NCBI GenBank assembly: GCA_017546145.1
Contig: JAFYXN010000006.1
Coordinates: 1 to 64,000 of the forward strand
Length of the DNA stretch: 64,000 nt
Direction: 5' to 3'
From: Clostridia bacterium
GTDB taxonomy: Bacteria; Bacillota; Clostridia; Monoglobales; Monoglobaceae
Shown here in pieces: positions 59,672 through 64,000 of this stretch. The position numbers and the translations under genes were made by a program. How positions within the stretch are numbered: the stretch's first letter is position 1; each line of letters opens with the position of its first letter. The notes beneath the pieces were generated by a model. The model was not told where the DNA came from and ran no database searches. It saw only the letters and a program-made list of their open reading frames with translations.

Positions 59672-61105
59672 ATGGTTACTGTTTCCGAACTAAGGAAAAA
59701 GCTTGACGATAAACAGATTTCGTCGGTTGAACTAACAAAAGAATATCTTAAAAATATAAAAGCAAACCCATCTCTTGAAGCATATAACACAGTATGTGAG
59801 GACGAGGCACTCAAGGCTGCAGAACTTGCGGACAAAAAAATTGCATCGGGCGAGGCAATGTCGCTTACCGGTATTCCCCTGGCAATAAAAGACAACATCT
59901 GCACCAAGGACATAAAAACAACATGTTCTTCAAAAATGCTTGAAAGCTATACCCCTCCATACAACGCAACCGTTATGGAAAAGCTGAATGCTCAGGGAGT
60001 AGTTGTTCTGGGTAAAACATCAATGGATGAATTTGCTATGGGCGGGTCGTCACAAACCTCAGCCTTTGCAAAGCCCAAAAATCCGTTTAATACAGATTGC
60101 GTCCCCGGCGGCTCTTCCGGCGGAAGCGCAGCTGCAGTTGCAGGCGACCTTTGCGCTGCAGCACTTGGCAGTGATACCGGCGGTTCAATCCGTCAGCCGG
60201 CAAGCTTCTGCGGCATTACCGGCATGAAGCCTACCTACGGTACGGTTTCACGTTTTGGGCTTGTTGCCTTCGGCAGTTCCCTTGACCAGATTGGTCCGAT
60301 GGCACACTCTGCCTCAGACTGTGGTATCATCCTGAATGCAATTGCCGGACAGGATGTACATGACAGAACCACAAGAAAGCACAGCATTGATTTTACATCA
60401 CGTCTTGGAATGGATATAAAGGGAATTAAAATAGGTATTCCAAAAGAGTTTTTTGCAGACGGTATTGACGAGGAAGTTAAAAAGTCTGTAATGAGTGCGG
60501 CAAAGTTTTATGAAGGTCTTGGGGCGGAACTTATTGAGGTTTCAATGCCCACACTTAAATATGCAGTTTCTGCTTATTACCTTTTGGCTTGTGCCGAAGC
60601 AAGCTCAAACCTCTCACGCTATGACGGTGTGAAGTACGGATACCGCACAGACTCACCCGAAAGCTATGACGAGCTTATCAAAAAAAGCCGCAGCGAAGGC
60701 TTTGGAACCGAAGTTAAACGCAGAATACTTCTTGGAACTTACGCACTTTCAAGCGGATATTATGACGCATATTACAAAAAAGCTTTGGCTGTTCGTCAGC
60801 AATGCCGGGCAGAACACGATGAAATCTTTTCAAAGTGCGACCTTATGCTGACGCCTACTGCACCCACTGTTGCATACAAGGCAGGCGCAAACATTGACGA
60901 CCCCGTAAAGATGTATCTTGCAGATATTTGTACAGTTACGGCAAACATCGCAGGTATCCCTGCGATTTCTGTCCCCTGCGGATGTGATAAAGCCGGAATG
61001 CCAATCGGCTTCTCACTGTCTGCAAAGCGTTTTGACGATGCACTTCTAATCGGTGCGGCAGACGTTTATGAAAAAGACCATCCACACCCAATTGCTAAAA
61101 TATAA
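59672..61105 (+). CDS. gatA: Asp/Glu-tRNA amidotransferase subunit A
   Basis: 477 residues. Amidase-signature enzyme: GIPLAIKDNICTKD (catalytic Lys), GGSSGGSAAAVAGDLC and SDTGGSIRQPASFCG (the cis-Ser and nucleophile Ser). It releases ammonia from glutamine for Gln-tRNA or Asn-tRNA formation. Its presence implies the indirect route for Gln-tRNA, usual in Firmicutes. Confidence 0.97.
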   Translation: MVTVSELRKKLDDKQISSVELTKEYLKNIKANPSLEAYNTVCEDEALKAAELADKKIASGEAMSLTGIPLAIKDNICTKDIKTTCSSKMLESYTPPYNATVMEKLNAQGVVVLGKTSMDEFAMGGSSQTSAFAKPKNPFNTDCVPGGSSGGSAAAVAGDLCAAALGSDTGGSIRQPASFCGITGMKPTYGTVSRFGLVAFGSSLDQIGPMAHSASDCGIILNAIAGQDVHDRTTRKHSIDFTSRLGMDIKGIKIGIPKEFFADGIDEEVKKSVMSAAKFYEGLGAELIEVSMPTLKYAVSAYYLLACAEASSNLSRYDGVKYGYRTDSPESYDELIKKSRSEGFGTEVKRRILLGTYALSSGYYDAYYKKALAVRQQCRAEHDEIFSKCDLMLTPTAPTVAYKAGANIDDPVKMYLADICTVTANIAGIPAISVPCGCDKAGMPIGFSLSAKRFDDALLIGAADVYEKDHPHPIAKI

Positions 61106-61120
61106 AAGGAGGTAACTGAT

Positions 61121-62545
61121 ATGTGCAAAAAATATGATACAGTCATCGGTCTTGAAATTCATGCCGAGCTTTCAACCAACACAAAAGCATTCTGCACTTG
61201 CGACGCCTCCTTTGGCGGCGCTCCGAACACACATATATGCCCTGTCTGCACAGGTCAACCGGGAGCACTTCCCGTTATCAACCACGCCGCAGTGGAATAC
61301 GCAATCCGCGCAGGACTTGCCCTTAACTGTGACATCAACCGTTATACCAGATTTGACAGAAAAAACTACTTCTACCCTGACCTTCCCAAAGCATACCAGA
61401 TTTCTCAGCTTGATTTGCCGCTTTGTATAAACGGACACTTAGAGCTTTCAACAGGTACGGTTGTCAGAATACACCAGATTCACCTTGAGGAGGATGCAGG
61501 CAAGCTTGTTCACGATGACTACCACGGCGAAAGCTGGGCAGACTACAACCGTTGCAGCGTTCCGCTGATTGAAATTGTTACCGAGCCGGATATTAAATCA
61601 TCTGAGGAAGCCGCAGAGTTTGTTTCTAAAATTGCTCTTTATCTTAAATATCTGAATGTCTGCGATGCAAAAATGCAGGAAGGCTCAATCCGTGCAGACG
61701 TAAACGTATCACTGAAGCCTGCAGGCTCAACTGTTTTAGGTGACAGAGCAGAAATCAAAAACCTCAACTCATTCCGCTCAATTCAAAGAGCAATTGAGTG
61801 TGAAATTGCGCGCCAGACCGAAATTCTGGACGGCGGCGGTAAGGTTGTTCAGGAAACCCGACGCTTTGATGATGCAACGGGTACTACTTCGTCGCTTCGC
61901 AGTAAGGAAAACGCAAACGACTACCGTTACTTCCCTGAGCCTGATATTATGGCAATCAGTTTTACAGAGGAAGACATCCAAAAAGCAAAGAACGAAATTC
62001 CGCTTTTGCCCCATGAACGTGTGACAAAATATATAAAAGAATATGGACTTACAGATGAAGACGCACGAGTTCTTACATCAGAGAAATATCTGTCGGACTT
62101 CTATGACGAAACGGTTGCGGTTTATCCCGAATACAAAAGCGTATCCAACATGTTTCAGACCGAAATTATGCGCCGTGTAAAGGATACTGATGATGAAGAA
62201 GTGCCTATCTCGGCACAGGATTTTGCAAAGGTCTGCGAAATGGCTGACAAAAACACCGTCAACCGAAACGATGCAAAGACCATAATCCGCATTATGTTTG
62301 AAGAAGGCGGAAGCCCTGAGGAAATTGCAAAGACAAACGGCTTTATAGTGGTTGAGGACACCGCTGCAATTGCCGAGGTTGTTGACGCACTCTTTGCAGA
62401 GCGACCCGACCTTATTGAAGACTATAAAAACGGCAAAACAAATGTATTTGGTTTCTTTATGGGTCAGGCAAACAGAGCCTTAAAAGGTAAGGCTACACCA
62501 ATGTCGGTAAAGGCTTATATTGAAAAGAAATTTAGTGAGATTTAA
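61121..62545 (+). CDS. gatB: Asp/Glu-tRNA amidotransferase subunit B
   Basis: 474 residues. N-terminal cradle domain: IGLEIHAELSTNTKAFC, 'PNTHICPVCTGQPGALPV' (zinc Cys pair) and RFDRKNYFYPDLPKAYQIS. C-terminal YqeY-like tail: DLIEDYKNGKTNVFGFFMGQ. It phosphorylates and transamidates Glu-tRNA(Gln). It follows gatA by 15 nt with an AAGGAGG site. Confidence 0.97.
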   Translation: MCKKYDTVIGLEIHAELSTNTKAFCTCDASFGGAPNTHICPVCTGQPGALPVINHAAVEYAIRAGLALNCDINRYTRFDRKNYFYPDLPKAYQISQLDLPLCINGHLELSTGTVVRIHQIHLEEDAGKLVHDDYHGESWADYNRCSVPLIEIVTEPDIKSSEEAAEFVSKIALYLKYLNVCDAKMQEGSIRADVNVSLKPAGSTVLGDRAEIKNLNSFRSIQRAIECEIARQTEILDGGGKVVQETRRFDDATGTTSSLRSKENANDYRYFPEPDIMAISFTEEDIQKAKNEIPLLPHERVTKYIKEYGLTDEDARVLTSEKYLSDFYDETVAVYPEYKSVSNMFQTEIMRRVKDTDDEEVPISAQDFAKVCEMADKNTVNRNDAKTIIRIMFEEGGSPEEIAKTNGFIVVEDTAAIAEVVDALFAERPDLIEDYKNGKTNVFGFFMGQANRALKGKATPMSVKAYIEKKFSEI

Positions 62546-62548
62546 AAT

Positions 62549-62578
62549 AAAAGCGATGTGAAAAATCACATCGCTTTT
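62549..62578. terminator. Shared gatB/ligA terminator
   Basis: AAAAGCGATGTGA-AAAA-TCACATCGCTTTT, perfect stem with A- and T-tracts, between convergent gatB and ligA. Confidence 0.92.
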
Positions 62579-62583
62579 ATTTT

Positions 62584-64000
<1,417 letters not shown>

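Overview
The window looks like chromosome of a low-GC, endospore-forming anaerobe of the class Clostridia (Bacillota). Evidence: a complete spoIIIAA-AH operon, spoIVB, an alpha/beta small acid-soluble spore protein, a T-box leader, strong AGGAGG ribosome binding sites, sigma-A promoters with 16-18 bp spacers, and Clostridia-style gene groups (der-plsY-gpsA; FHA-ftsW-pbp2; gatCAB). Genus cannot be fixed from sequence alone. A hexuronate (galacturonate/glucuronate) operon beside an SGNH esterase suggests a plant-polysaccharide (pectin) user.

Layout. 1-1312: spoIVB. 1384-6861: an AT-rich accessory island with two tandem-domain Phd/YefM-like proteins, a beta-protein/sce7725-like gene convergent with an sce7726-like PD-(D/E)XK gene, a HigB toxin with a HigA-ImmA/IrrE fusion, and a small hypothetical. 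It ends in a diverged 3' fragment of a second spoIVB, so the island is bracketed by spoIVB sequence. 6907-13433: Gfo/Idh and SDR oxidoreductases with an AraC regulator, a PRC-barrel protein, SASP, an acyltransferase and citrate synthase. 13531-13768: tRNA-Asn followed by a multi-hairpin repeat. 13854-18095: flavin reductase-rubredoxin fusion, der, plsY, gpsA, flavin reductase. 18115-20774: T-box leader in front of an XRE-cupin-AMP-ligase fusion. 20820-21060: two structured intergenic elements. 21110-25276: CopA and PutP. 25418-33350: uxaB-uxaA-eda-kdgK-uxaC, an AraC regulator and an SGNH hydrolase.

34405-38320 is the most unusual part. Six copies or part-copies of one repeat (about 90 bp when full) lie between same-strand, mostly defence-like or toxin-antitoxin genes: DinJ-YafQ; a frameshifted dinD; GIY-YIG plus Abi-alpha; two unknown small ORFs. 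The full copies end at or a few bases from the preceding gene's stop codon, and the outermost copies are half or broken sites. The layout resembles an integron-type cassette array without an integrase, although the repeats do not match the canonical attC consensus.

38489-43474: spoIIIAH to spoIIIAA. 43590-53768: hflX, pbp2, ftsW, FHA protein, parvulin-type PPIase, mfd, pth. 53782-58078: polyamine ABC transporter with a PotC-PotD fusion and an XRE-cupin regulator. 58249-64000: aldo/keto reductase, gatCAB, and ligA running off the window edge.

All family assignments come from reading motifs in the translated sequence; no database search was run.
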